This document shows positions 6,775 through 14,256 of a stretch of DNA of 15,137 nt, piece by piece. Source of the DNA: PVC group bacterium (GTDB lineage Bacteria; Verrucomicrobiota; Kiritimatiellia; SS1-B-03-39; UBA6053); contig PXAS01000393.1 in the NCBI GenBank assembly GCA_003565815.1, positions 1-15,137 of the forward strand, read 5' to 3'. A program made the position numbers and the translations under genes. Every line of letters begins with the position of its first letter. Positions within the stretch are counted from its first letter, which is position 1. The notes beneath the pieces were generated by a model. That model was not told the DNA's origin. It was given only the letters and a program-made list of their open reading frames with translations, and made no database searches.

Positions 6775-7818
6775 ATGAAGCCTGACGCCCCCAGTATATC
6801 TTCTTTGTCGACCTCCACGGATTTGGAGGTCACTTCTTGCTGGAATTGCGGGCGGAAAATCAATGTGACCGGGTTTCAGCCCCTGGAGTTTGTACAGTGC
6901 CCCGCCTGTGAATCCCGGGTGTTGGTGCCCGACATGGTGGACCAGTTTCGTTTGGAGGATTTTCTGGGGCAGGGGGCCATGGGGCGCGTCTATTTGGCCG
7001 TGGATCTGAACCTGAATCGAAAAGTGGCCATCAAAGTGTTGCGCCAGGCCTTTGCTTCCACGCCCAGCATGTGGCGGCAATTGGAAAAAGAGGCCAAGGC
7101 GGCGGCAGTGATCAATCATGATCGCGTGGTACAGGTCTACCGTCTGGGGAAAATCAAAAACCGCCCCTACATTGTCATGGAGCTGGTGGATGAGCCCAAT
7201 TTGCAGGAGATCATGAAAAACGCGCCGTTGAAAGAAAACGAAGCCCGCCGCATTGCCTTGGATGTGATGGAAGGGCTGGAGGCAGCGCGGGTGACGGGAT
7301 TGGTGCATGGCGACGTGAAACCCGCCAATATCCTCGTGGACGAAAAAGGACGTGCGAAAATCGCCGATTTTGGGTTGGCTCGCTTTGTGACCCGGGAACA
7401 AAAGGTGGAGTGTTGGGGCACCCCGTATTACATGGCGCCTGAGAAAAGCCGCAAAAAGCAGGAGGATTTTCGCTCGGACCTGTATTCACTCGGCGCCACC
7501 TTGTTTCATGCCACCGCCGGACGCGCGCCCTTCGAGGGCACGGAAGGCGATGAGGTCATTCGGCTGGCCTTGAAAGGACCCACCCCGAACCTCAAGAATG
7601 TTTGCCCGGATTTGTCTCCGGACTTTTGCGCGGGCGTCTACAAGATGATGCAAATGAACCCGGAGGATCGGTTTCAAAGTTATGCCGAGGCCATCGCATG
7701 CATGTCCGGGACAAAACTGAAAAAAGCGCAGGCCCAGGATACGGGCGTTGCCCGGAAATCAAACTGGAAGAAGGCCCTGAAACGCTTTTTGGTGGAGTCG
7801 CCCGCCGATGAGCCGTAA
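6775..7818 (+). CDS. Soluble serine/threonine protein kinase with N-terminal zinc ribbon
   Basis: Hanks-type kinase of 347 residues, with no signal peptide or membrane segment. Residues 20-48 hold two CxxC pairs, C22-x2-C25 and C42-x2-C45, a zinc-ribbon pattern. The kinase domain begins almost directly after it: glycine loop GQGAMGRV (65-72), AIK lysine K87, catalytic loop HGDVKPANI (D180, K182, N185), DFG 198-200, MAPE 220-223, then SDLYSLGATLF. All catalytic residues are present; HGD replaces HRD. The domain ends near residue 315 and a basic tail follows. The ribosome site is weak, but the ATG keeps the whole zinc ribbon. It is a standalone plus-strand gene, convergent with trmB. The role of the ribbon (nucleic acid or protein contact, or redox/metal sensing) is unknown. 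Confidence 0.93.
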   Translation: MKPDAPSISSLSTSTDLEVTSCWNCGRKINVTGFQPLEFVQCPACESRVLVPDMVDQFRLEDFLGQGAMGRVYLAVDLNLNRKVAIKVLRQAFASTPSMWRQLEKEAKAAAVINHDRVVQVYRLGKIKNRPYIVMELVDEPNLQEIMKNAPLKENEARRIALDVMEGLEAARVTGLVHGDVKPANILVDEKGRAKIADFGLARFVTREQKVECWGTPYYMAPEKSRKKQEDFRSDLYSLGATLFHATAGRAPFEGTEGDEVIRLALKGPTPNLKNVCPDLSPDFCAGVYKMMQMNPEDRFQSYAEAIACMSGTKLKKAQAQDTGVARKSNWKKALKRFLVESPADEP

Positions 7819-7855
7819 CCGGGGTCTCGGCGCGACCGGGAAAGCGCAAGTCTCC

Positions 7856-7880
7856 CATCCAGTATCCCGTATCCGGTCCC
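7856..7880. repeat. Degenerate 7-bp tandem repeat (NGTATCC)
   Basis: CATCC, AGTATCC, CGTATCC and the decayed GGTCCC follow one another in register in the 77-bp gap between the convergent kinase and trmB genes. No terminator with a T-tract is visible in this gap for either gene. Confidence 0.45.
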
Positions 7881-7895
7881 ATCTCCTTCTCCCCT

Positions 7896-8498
7896 TCACC
7901 CTCTTTGAAAACTGTAGCGATTGGTGGGGCGCTGGTCCCGCCACATCAGCTCAAAATCACTGATTTCATCTTCTTCGGGCTGGTAAATCGGGCCGGGGGT
8001 CCATCGTTTGTCCGTTTCCAAAATTTCCACGACTTGTTCGAAATACGGACGGTGGTCGGTGGCGAAATGGACGAGGCCCCCGGGAGCCAGGGTGCGGTCA
8101 AGGGCGTCGAGAAATTCGGGGGAAAAGATGCGATGCTTGTGGTGCTTGTCTTTGGGCCAGGGGTCCGGAAAAAAAACGTAGGCAATATCGATCCACGCCT
8201 CCGGCATCAGATAATGCATCGCGTAGGAGGCTTCCATGCGCAGAAGCCGAATGTTGCGGATGCCGGCTTTATACGCCTTGTGGTCGATTTTTCGAACCCG
8301 GCGCAATTTTCGTTCGATGCCCAGGATGCGGGCGTCGGGGTTTCGCCGGGCGTGCGCGAGTAAAAAACGCCCTTTTCCGCATCCGAGGTCGAGCATCCGG
8401 GGACCGGTTTCTTTCCATTCACGCTCCAGGGACATGGGCCACAGCCAGTTTTCCGGCCAAAGACGGAGACTGTCCGGCGGCGGGGGCGGACACCTCAT
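7896..8498 (-). CDS. trmB: tRNA (guanine-N7-)-methyltransferase
   Basis: SAM-dependent enzyme that makes m7G46 in the variable loop of tRNAs. It has 200 residues, slightly short for the family. The SAM-binding motif DLGCGKGRF is at 37-45, the TrmB signature FFPDPWPKDKHHKHR at 109-123, then LAPGGLVHFATDH (137-149) and the C-terminal block SDFELMWRDQRPTNRYSF (180-197). The ATG overlaps the ribF stop by 4 bp (ATGA) and has a strong GGAGG seven bases upstream, so it is last in the nusA operon. The reading frame continues open upstream for 146 codons, but that part is ribF read in another frame. Confidence 0.93.
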   Translation of the reverse strand: MRCPPPPPDSLRLWPENWLWPMSLEREWKETGPRMLDLGCGKGRFLLAHARRNPDARILGIERKLRRVRKIDHKAYKAGIRNIRLLRMEASYAMHYLMPEAWIDIAYVFFPDPWPKDKHHKHRIFSPEFLDALDRTLAPGGLVHFATDHRPYFEQVVEILETDKRWTPGPIYQPEEDEISDFELMWRDQRPTNRYSFQRG

Positions 8499-9400
8499 TC
8501 CCGAGCCTCCAGTTGCTCCCGTATGGCGTCCACATCTTCGCGAATGGTTCGCTGGAGTTGCTCGTGATCCAAAATGGGGGAGGCGGGCCTGCGGAAGCCG
8601 ATCAGGTCCACTTCCAGGTGCCGTCCGTAGAGATCCCCTGCGAAATCCAGGACATGCACTTCCACCAGATTGGGGTGATGGGTAATGTATCCCGCGCCGA
8701 TGTAGGGGCGGTCCAGCCCGTACACGCGCATGGCGTAGACCCCGCCGGGGGGCATGAGTTCCTGCTCGGGGTGAAAGTTGGCGGTGGGAAAGCCGAGTTT
8801 GCGTCCGTATTGTTTGCCGGGTTGGACCACGCCGTCGAGCCGGTAGGGCCGACCCAGCATGGCGGTGGCTTCGGGAAGATTCCCGGCCAGCAGCGCGTGG
8901 CGGATGCGGGTGCTGGAAATTCGTTCCCCCTTCCAAAGGGTGTCCGGCAGGATATGCACGGCGAAATGATGGCGCTGGGCAAATTTCCGCAGCAAATGAA
9001 TGTCCCCCCGACCGCTCTTGCCGAATCGCCAGTCGGGTCCCACGACCACGCCTTGCAGTCCGGGCAGGGCCTCATGTAAATCCTGCAAAAACCGTTCGGG
9101 CTCCCGGCCTGCAAAATCGAGATCAAACGGCAGGCGGATATGCACGTCCACGCCGAGGGTGCCCAGCAATCCGTGGATTTGCGTTTCCGTACAAAGCAAC
9201 GGCGGCGCATCCATCGGGCGCAATATCCGGGCGGGATGTGGCAGAAAGCGCAATACCCCGGTGCGACCGCCTTGCTGTTGCGCAAAGCGGATGACTTCGG
9301 CATGACCGCGGTGCAGCCCGTCAAAAGCGCCAATGGCAAGCAGAAGCGGGGCGGCGGGGTCGGGGACTTCGTGCAGTCTGGAAACCAGGACCGGTGTCAC
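8495..9400 (-). CDS. ribF: Bifunctional riboflavin kinase / FMN adenylyltransferase
   Basis: Makes FMN from riboflavin and then FAD from FMN; 301 residues, the usual bacterial length. The N-terminal adenylyltransferase domain has GAFDGLHRGH (24-33), VVGPDWRFGKSG (119-130) and ISSTRIR (161-167). The C-terminal flavokinase domain has GRPYRLDGVV (183-191), GFPTAN (203-208) with the Mg-ATP threonine, GGVYAM (219-224) and VHVLDFAGDLYG (249-259). The usual NIGxRPT stretch between the last two is replaced by GYITHHPN. The start is a GTG four bases after the truB stop, with GGAG nine bases upstream; it places the family N-terminus correctly. An open frame extends upstream but is truB in another frame. 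Confidence 0.92.
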   Translation of the reverse strand: MTPVLVSRLHEVPDPAAPLLLAIGAFDGLHRGHAEVIRFAQQQGGRTGVLRFLPHPARILRPMDAPPLLCTETQIHGLLGTLGVDVHIRLPFDLDFAGREPERFLQDLHEALPGLQGVVVGPDWRFGKSGRGDIHLLRKFAQRHHFAVHILPDTLWKGERISSTRIRHALLAGNLPEATAMLGRPYRLDGVVQPGKQYGRKLGFPTANFHPEQELMPPGGVYAMRVYGLDRPYIGAGYITHHPNLVEVHVLDFAGDLYGRHLEVDLIGFRRPASPILDHEQLQRTIREDVDAIREQLEARE

Positions 9401-9404
9401 GGGG

Positions 9405-10145
9405 TCAGGCTCCGGGTTGAAGGGGGGGAAGGGTGGGGGGCAGCAACAGGGCCTGCATCTCTTCGAGCGGCATGTCGCGGAGGGCGTCCACCGTGACCGC
9501 GCTCTCCACGTCGAACGGGCCGGAGGCGGTGCGCCGAAGGGCGCTGAGATGGGCGCCGCACCCCAATTCCGCGCCGATGTCGTGCGCGAGGGTGCGCACA
9601 TAGGTCCCCTTGGAGCAACGGGTACGCAGTCCGATCCGGGGAGGATCAAAGTCGGTGATTTCCAGGCTGTGAATGGTGAGGGATCGGGCTTCGCGTTCAA
9701 CGGTTTCCCCTTTGCGCGCGAGTTTGTAGAGGGGCACGCCGTCCTTTTTCAAGGCGGAAACCATGGGGGGAATCTGCTCAATGTCCCCGATGAACTTTTG
9801 CAGGACGTTTTCCACGGTTTCGCGGGTGAGATCGGCGGGGACCGGGCGGGTTTCCACGGGCGCGCCATCCGCGTCCTGGCTGTCGGTGGTGACGCCCAGG
9901 GTGAGGGTGCCCTCATAGACTTTCGCGCCCTCCATCACCGACTGGCTGGCTTTGGTCCCCTTGCCCAGCAGCAGCACCAGCAGACCGGTGGCCATGGGAT
10001 CCAGGGTGCCGCCGTGGCCCACTTTCGCGAGCCGATACCTGCCTTTGACAAAATTCACCACATCGTGGGAAGTCCATTCTTGTGGTTTGTCCACCAGAAG
10101 AATGCCGTCAAGGGCCAAACCCGTTCGTTTACGGTTCCGGCTCAT
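9405..10145 (-). CDS. truB: tRNA pseudouridine-55 synthase
   Basis: Converts U55 of the T-loop of tRNAs to pseudouridine. It has 246 residues, so the C-terminal PUA-like domain of longer TruB proteins is absent. The catalytic block is KVGHGGTLDPMATGLLVL with nucleophile D49 (GHTGTLDP is more common). Other family blocks are KVYEGTLTLGVTTDSQDADG (75-94), IPPMVSALKKDGVPLYKLARKG (125-146) and CSKGTYVRTLAHDIG (177-191). The chosen ATG lies inside the end of rbfA (17-bp overlap) with GAGGAG ten bases before it. Upstream in-frame ATGs would be too close to or ahead of that ribosome site. It sits between rbfA and ribF, the common bacterial order. Confidence 0.93.
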   Translation of the reverse strand: MSRNRKRTGLALDGILLVDKPQEWTSHDVVNFVKGRYRLAKVGHGGTLDPMATGLLVLLLGKGTKASQSVMEGAKVYEGTLTLGVTTDSQDADGAPVETRPVPADLTRETVENVLQKFIGDIEQIPPMVSALKKDGVPLYKLARKGETVEREARSLTIHSLEITDFDPPRIGLRTRCSKGTYVRTLAHDIGAELGCGAHLSALRRTASGPFDVESAVTVDALRDMPLEEMQALLLPPTLPPLQPGA

Positions 10146-10536
10146 CGTCCACATTCTCCTCGAAATCATCCGGGTCGGCGGGCGGCGGCAAATGGTCCAG
10201 GATTTCAAGCACGCGGTCCGCGTTGTCCAAGGTGTGATCTTCGAAAAACTGCAAATGCGGCGTGTATTTAATGATGATGTTGGATGCCAGGAGGGCCTGG
10301 AGTTCCTTGCGCTTTCGGTTCAGCGTCCGCACGACCTCTTCGGCGTTCGGCGCGTCTCCGGAGTCGTGCAACACGGAAACCATCACCCGGGCCTTGCGCA
10401 AATCCGGCGAGCAGTCCACCCCCGAAATGGTCACCCGGGCCAAATCCAGGGGCGGATCGGTCTGGATGCGGTACAGGCCTTTGGCGATCTCCCGTTGCAG
10501 CAGTTCGTTCACACGGGCTATGCGTTTGGACGGCAT
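10129..10536 (-). CDS. rbfA: Ribosome-binding factor A
   Basis: Small KH-fold protein that binds the pre-30S subunit and helps mature the 5' end of 16S rRNA. It has 135 residues. Family features are the start SKRIARVNELLQREIAKGL, the core VTISGVDCSPDLRKARVMVSVL (35-56), and the late block IIIKYTPHLQFFEDHTLDNADRVLEIL (87-113). The C-terminus is strongly acidic (DPDDFEENVDDEPEP). The gene starts five bases after the infB stop and overlaps truB. Its ribosome site is weak, so translation is probably coupled to infB. Confidence 0.93.
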   Translation of the reverse strand: MPSKRIARVNELLQREIAKGLYRIQTDPPLDLARVTISGVDCSPDLRKARVMVSVLHDSGDAPNAEEVVRTLNRKRKELQALLASNIIIKYTPHLQFFEDHTLDNADRVLEILDHLPPPADPDDFEENVDDEPEP

Positions 10537-10541
10537 TGCGC

Positions 10542-12800
10542 TTAGAGCCCCTGGCTGACGGATTCGGTGAGGTAGACTTCGATGATGTCATTGACTTCGA
10601 AGTCATCATAGTTCTCCAAGCCAATCCCGCATTCCTGTCCGTTGCCCACTTCCTTGACTTCGTCCTGGAAGCGCTTGAGGGTGGCGATGCCGCCTTGGTA
10701 GATGACATCCTTGCCCCGAAGCACCCGGGCGCGGGCCTTGGAGCGGATGCGCCCGTCGCGGACGATGCAACCGGCCACGCTTCGGGCCTTGCGCAATTTG
10801 AAAATCTGCCGGATTTCGGCGTGTCCGATCACTTTTTCCTGCAGGACGGGTTTGAGCAAGCCTTTCATGGCCGCTTCCACTTCGTCGAAGAGCTGATAAA
10901 TGATGTCGTAAAGCCGGATTTCCACGCCCTTTTGTTTGGCGGCTCTCACGGCGGCATTGTCTTTGCCCACGTTGAACCCGATGATGATGGCGTCGGAACT
11001 GCCCGCGAGCAACACGTCGTTTTCATTGATGGCGCCGATGCCGGAGCCGATGATTTTCAGGCGGACTTTTTCGCTTTTGATTTCCATCAGCGATGAAGTG
11101 ATGGCTTCGAGGCTGCCCTTGACGTCGCATTTCAGCAGAATCTGGAGTTCCTCTTTGTTGTCCATGCCGGCGGCGGCGAAAAGATCGTCCAAAGAAGCGC
11201 CGCGTTCGGGCCCTTTCAGGCTGGCGGTGCGGTTCTCTTCCTTGCGTTCCTCGGCGAGGGTGCGGGCTTGCTTGTCATTCTTGCAGATTTCAAAGGCGTC
11301 GCCGGGGGTGGGCACCTCGTTGAGTCCCATCACCTGGACGGCATGGGAGGGGCCTGCGGATTTCACGCGCTTGCCGTTGTGGTCAATGAGCGCCTTGATG
11401 CGTCCGAAGCTTTCGCCGCAGAGCATGGCGTCCCCGGTTTTCAGCGTGCCTTCGGTGACCAGGACGCTGGCGGTGACCCCCATCCCGGGTTGCAGTTCCG
11501 CTTCGATCACGTTTCCTTTCGCGGACACATTCACCTTGGCGGTCAATTCCAGGATTTCCGCCTGAAGATTGACCATTTCCAGGAGGTCTTCCAAGCCTTC
11601 GCCGGTTTCGGCGCTGACGGGCACCACGATGGTTTCCCCGCCCCAGTCTTCCGGGGTGAGTTCCATCTGCTGCAAATCCTGTTTCACCTTGTCCACGTTT
11701 GCATTGGGCAGGTCGATTTTGTTGGCGGCAATCATCAGTTCCACCCCGGCGGCCTGGGCGTGTTCAATGGCCTCGCGGGTTTGGGGCATCACCCCTTCGG
11801 TGGCGGAGATGACGATGATGGCAATGTCCGTCAAGGTCGCGCCCCGGGCGCGCATGGCGCTGAACGCGGCGTGTCCGGGGGTGTCGAGAATGGTGATTTC
11901 CCTGCCGTTGACTTCGATGGTGTAGGCCCCGATATGCTGGGTAATGTTCCCGGCCTCGTCGGCCACCACGTTGGCTTTGCGAATCCGGTCGATCAGGGAT
12001 GTCTTGCCGTGGTCCACGTGACCCAAAAAGGTAATGACCGGCGGACGTGCGACTTCGGAGGGATCCTTGTCCTTCTTGTCTGCATCCGAATCGGTTTTGA
12101 TGTTTTTCTTTTTCTTTTTCTTGGGAGCCTTGGGCGCTTTGGGCGCGGGTTCCGGTTCCGCCTTGTCCGACTTGCTTGATTTATCCGTTTTGGTCCCCTT
12201 CGGCGCGGACGCTTTGTCCCCGGGTTCGGGGGCGGCAGGTTCGGGGACGGGTTCCGGTTTGGGTTTGGGCGGTGAGGTGCGAACGGTATAGTCGTACTTT
12301 TCCGCCAGAATTTTTGCCTGGGCCTTGGTAATGACCTGGTTGATGCTGGCAAACACGCCCATTTTCATGAGCGCCGCGATCAACAGGTTCGCCTTCACAT
12401 CGATCAGACCCGACAAATCCTTGACGCTCATGTCGCCAAAAATATCCACGGTCTTCTCTTCCGGCTCCGGCTCGGGCTCGGGTTCCGCGGGCGTGTCGGC
12501 TTTTCCCTCCTCTTCCGCGCGTTCCTCCGTTCCCTCTTTGGCCGCATCCTCTTTGGCCGCGTCTTCGTCCGTGGACTCGCCGACATTTTCCCCGGCGCTT
12601 TCGGGCTCCGGTTTTTCGGGCACATCTTTTCCGGCCGCATCCGGCGGCGCTTCGCCGGTGACGTCTTCGATGAGTTGGTTGACCTGTTCAGGGGTCAGGG
12701 CGCAGAAATGATTCGGGGCGTCAACCCCCATCATTTCCACGAGTTCCATTAATTCATTACTGGGAATTTCCAGTTGTTTCGCAAGTTCAAATATCCTCAT
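10542..12800 (-). CDS. infB: Translation initiation factor IF-2
   Basis: GTPase that brings fMet-tRNA to the 30S subunit and promotes 50S joining; 752 residues. Residues 1-47 form an IF2N motif. A Pro/Glu/Lys-rich linker follows to about 115, then a second IF2N-like segment (117-173), then a second low-complexity linker that ends in a lysine run (about 227-232). The GTPase core has G1 GHVDHGKT (260-267), G3 DTPGH (306-310), G4 NKID (360-363) and a later SAETG. Domains II, III and IV follow, the last with the fMet-tRNA-binding region at the C-terminus (GCIVRDGRIRSKARARVLRGKDVIYQG). The ATG overlaps the nusA stop by 4 bp. Confidence 0.97.
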   Translation of the reverse strand: MRIFELAKQLEIPSNELMELVEMMGVDAPNHFCALTPEQVNQLIEDVTGEAPPDAAGKDVPEKPEPESAGENVGESTDEDAAKEDAAKEGTEERAEEEGKADTPAEPEPEPEPEEKTVDIFGDMSVKDLSGLIDVKANLLIAALMKMGVFASINQVITKAQAKILAEKYDYTVRTSPPKPKPEPVPEPAAPEPGDKASAPKGTKTDKSSKSDKAEPEPAPKAPKAPKKKKKKNIKTDSDADKKDKDPSEVARPPVITFLGHVDHGKTSLIDRIRKANVVADEAGNITQHIGAYTIEVNGREITILDTPGHAAFSAMRARGATLTDIAIIVISATEGVMPQTREAIEHAQAAGVELMIAANKIDLPNANVDKVKQDLQQMELTPEDWGGETIVVPVSAETGEGLEDLLEMVNLQAEILELTAKVNVSAKGNVIEAELQPGMGVTASVLVTEGTLKTGDAMLCGESFGRIKALIDHNGKRVKSAGPSHAVQVMGLNEVPTPGDAFEICKNDKQARTLAEERKEENRTASLKGPERGASLDDLFAAAGMDNKEELQILLKCDVKGSLEAITSSLMEIKSEKVRLKIIGSGIGAINENDVLLAGSSDAIIIGFNVGKDNAAVRAAKQKGVEIRLYDIIYQLFDEVEAAMKGLLKPVLQEKVIGHAEIRQIFKLRKARSVAGCIVRDGRIRSKARARVLRGKDVIYQGGIATLKRFQDEVKEVGNGQECGIGLENYDDFEVNDIIEVYLTESVSQGL
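12533..12562. repeat. In-frame 15-bp tandem duplication in the infB linker
   Basis: Two adjacent 15-bp units (12533-12547 and 12548-12562) differ at one base. They encode the repeated DAAKE in the acidic linker of IF-2 (near residues 80-89). A nearby Glu-Pro run (about 107-116) comes from a shorter repeat. Both fit replication slippage in a disordered linker. Confidence 0.7.
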
Positions 12801-14068
12801 AAATCTTTTACTTCACTCCCGATTTGTTTCTCATAATGGGCTTCCGCCGCAGATTTGATCTGTTTGGCGGCGGCAAGGTCGATTTCCTCGGCGGCGGCAA
12901 GGTCTTCGACCTCCGCGGCCACGATTCCTTCCAAAGACAGAAAACCGTTTTGCACCAATGCAATGGCAATTTCCTCGCTCACCCCGGGGATCTCCGCCAG
13001 CGATTCAATGGCCTTCGCAACTTTTTCTTCGAAATTCAGTTCCACCTCTTCGCGGGTGATGTCCACCCTCCATCCGGTCAATTTGGCCGTCAAGCGGGCG
13101 TTCTGGCCTTTTTTGCCGATCGCCAGGGAAAGTTGGTCGGGGTGAACCCGCACGGTCACCGTTTGGGTCCTTTCGTCCACTTCCACTTTGGACAGCGTCG
13201 CCGGTTGCAGGGAATTGGTCACAAAGGTGGCAATGTCCGGGTTCCAGCGGACGATGTCGATTTTTTCACCCCCGAGTTCCCGGCAGATGTTTTTCACGCG
13301 GATGCCCCGCATGCCCACGCAGGCGCCCACGGGATCGACCTTGGGGTCCGGGCACCAAACGGCCACCTTGCTGCGGAACCCGGCTTCGCGGGCGATCCCC
13401 TTGATTTCCACGGTGCCGTCCGCGATTTCCGCGACCTCCAATTCAAACAGCCGCCGGACGAAGTTGGGGTGACTGCGGGACAGCACGATCTGCGGTCCGG
13501 CGGCCGGGTTGGTGACGCTGAGCACGTAGCAACGTATTTTGTCGTTGATGTTGTAGTCTTCCGTGGCCACGCGTTCGCGGGACGGCAGAATGCCTTCGCC
13601 CATGCCGAGGTCCACAATGACGTCATTGCGCTCAAACCTGCGGATGCTGCCCGTGGCGATGTCGCCTTCCCGGTCCTTGTGCTCGTCGTAGATTTTGTCT
13701 TTTTCGGCCATGCGGATGCGGTGCAAAATCGCCTGTTTGGCCGTTTGCGCGGCGATCCGTCCGAATTGCTGCGGTTCGACTTCCCGTTCGATCTCGTCAC
13801 CGATTTGGGCGTTGGGGTCGATTTCCCTGGCGTCCAGCAGCGAAATTTCCGATTCATTGGCCGGAAAGCCGCCCACCACGGTCACGGTGGCAAAGGCATG
13901 GACCTTGAAGGTCTTTCTGTCGATTTCGACGCGCAGGTGGTCCTTGGCGTTCACGCTTTTGCGTGAAGCCGTGATCAGCGCGCCCTCGACCGCCTGGATC
14001 ATGGTTTCCCGGTCGATCCCGCGTTCGCGTTCCATATATTCTATAACAGCCTGCAGCTCTGTGTTCAT
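12797..14068 (-). CDS. nusA: Transcription termination/antitermination factor NusA
   Basis: RNA polymerase-binding factor that modulates pausing, intrinsic termination and antitermination. It has 423 residues from the chosen ATG. The N-terminal RNAP-binding domain covers about 1-130. An S1 domain follows at about 135-197 (GDIATGSIRRFERNDVIVDLGMGEGILP). KH1 has VGACVGMRGIRVKNICRELGGEKIDIVRW (247-275) and KH2 has LAIGKKGQNARLTAKLTGW (315-333). A single helix-hairpin-helix-type C-terminal segment (about 345-405) replaces the two acidic repeats of the E. coli protein. Two adjacent ATGs (14071 and 14068) are possible; the second has GAGG six bases away and is preferred. It is first in the operon, and no rimP precedes it. 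Confidence 0.95.
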   Translation of the reverse strand: MNTELQAVIEYMERERGIDRETMIQAVEGALITASRKSVNAKDHLRVEIDRKTFKVHAFATVTVVGGFPANESEISLLDAREIDPNAQIGDEIEREVEPQQFGRIAAQTAKQAILHRIRMAEKDKIYDEHKDREGDIATGSIRRFERNDVIVDLGMGEGILPSRERVATEDYNINDKIRCYVLSVTNPAAGPQIVLSRSHPNFVRRLFELEVAEIADGTVEIKGIAREAGFRSKVAVWCPDPKVDPVGACVGMRGIRVKNICRELGGEKIDIVRWNPDIATFVTNSLQPATLSKVEVDERTQTVTVRVHPDQLSLAIGKKGQNARLTAKLTGWRVDITREEVELNFEEKVAKAIESLAEIPGVSEEIAIALVQNGFLSLEGIVAAEVEDLAAAEEIDLAAAKQIKSAAEAHYEKQIGSEVKDL

Positions 14069-14074
14069 CATATA

Positions 14075-14078
14075 CCTC
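14075..14078 (-). promoter_or_regulatory. Ribosome binding site that decides the nusA start
   Basis: GAGG on the minus strand lies three bases from the ATG at 14071 and six from the ATG at 14068. The second spacing is the more usual. This also argues against a TTG start further upstream at 14092. Confidence 0.55.
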
Positions 14079-14117
14079 GATAGAAAGGTCAAAAATCATA
14101 TGTGCCGTGTTTCCGAC

Positions 14118-14143
14118 AAAAAAGAGTGGGACCGTGCCCACTC
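14118..14143 (-). terminator. Intrinsic terminator in the nusA leader (probable attenuator)
   Basis: Read on the minus strand, GAGTGGG (14143-14137) pairs perfectly with CCCACTC (14130-14124) around the 6-base loop CACGGT, and six T's follow directly (14123-14118). It lies downstream of the candidate nusA promoter and about 50 bases before the start codon, so it would stop transcription in the leader. No minus-strand gene in the window lies upstream of it, so it is unlikely to serve as an ordinary end-of-gene terminator. It could instead be a REP-like dispersed palindrome. Confidence 0.7.
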
Positions 14144-14174
14144 CGTTGTGCCGAACCAGTTGAAAGTGGCGGGG

Positions 14175-14203
14175 ACCATACCTTGATCCGCCCTTCAGGT
14201 CAA
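14175..14203 (-). promoter_or_regulatory. Sigma70-type promoter of the nusA operon
   Basis: On the minus strand, TTGACC (14203-14198) and TATGGT (14180-14175) are separated by the optimal 17 bp. The -35 matches at five of six bases and the -10 at four. Transcription would start near 14168, giving a leader of about 100 bases that contains the hairpin and U-tract. It lies about 55 bp upstream of the divergent trhA start. Confidence 0.65.
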
Positions 14204-14256
14204 TGTTGTTTTGCTTTTGATTTGTGCGTTGGGGATTTTGCCTTTAGAGTGAGATC

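Noticed and set aside
7819..7895. Terminator between the second kinase gene and trmB
   Set aside because: Only weak 4-bp pairings and no T-tract on either strand.
8499..8936. Upstream extension of the trmB frame
   Set aside because: It is ribF read in another frame. The ATG at 8498 has GGAGG seven bases upstream and overlaps the ribF stop.
9401..9700. Upstream extension of the ribF frame
   Set aside because: It is truB read in another frame, with no resemblance to RibF.
11268..12179. 303-codon open frame opposite infB
   Set aside because: It is an antisense shadow of the IF-2 GTPase region, with low-complexity composition.
12824..13966. 380-codon open frame on the plus strand opposite nusA
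   Set aside because: It is His/Phe/Gly-rich with no domain pattern, and is antisense to a certain gene.
14069..14092. TTG start for nusA, eight residues longer
   Set aside because: The extra residues do not belong to the family N-terminus, and GAGG lies between this TTG and the ATG pair.
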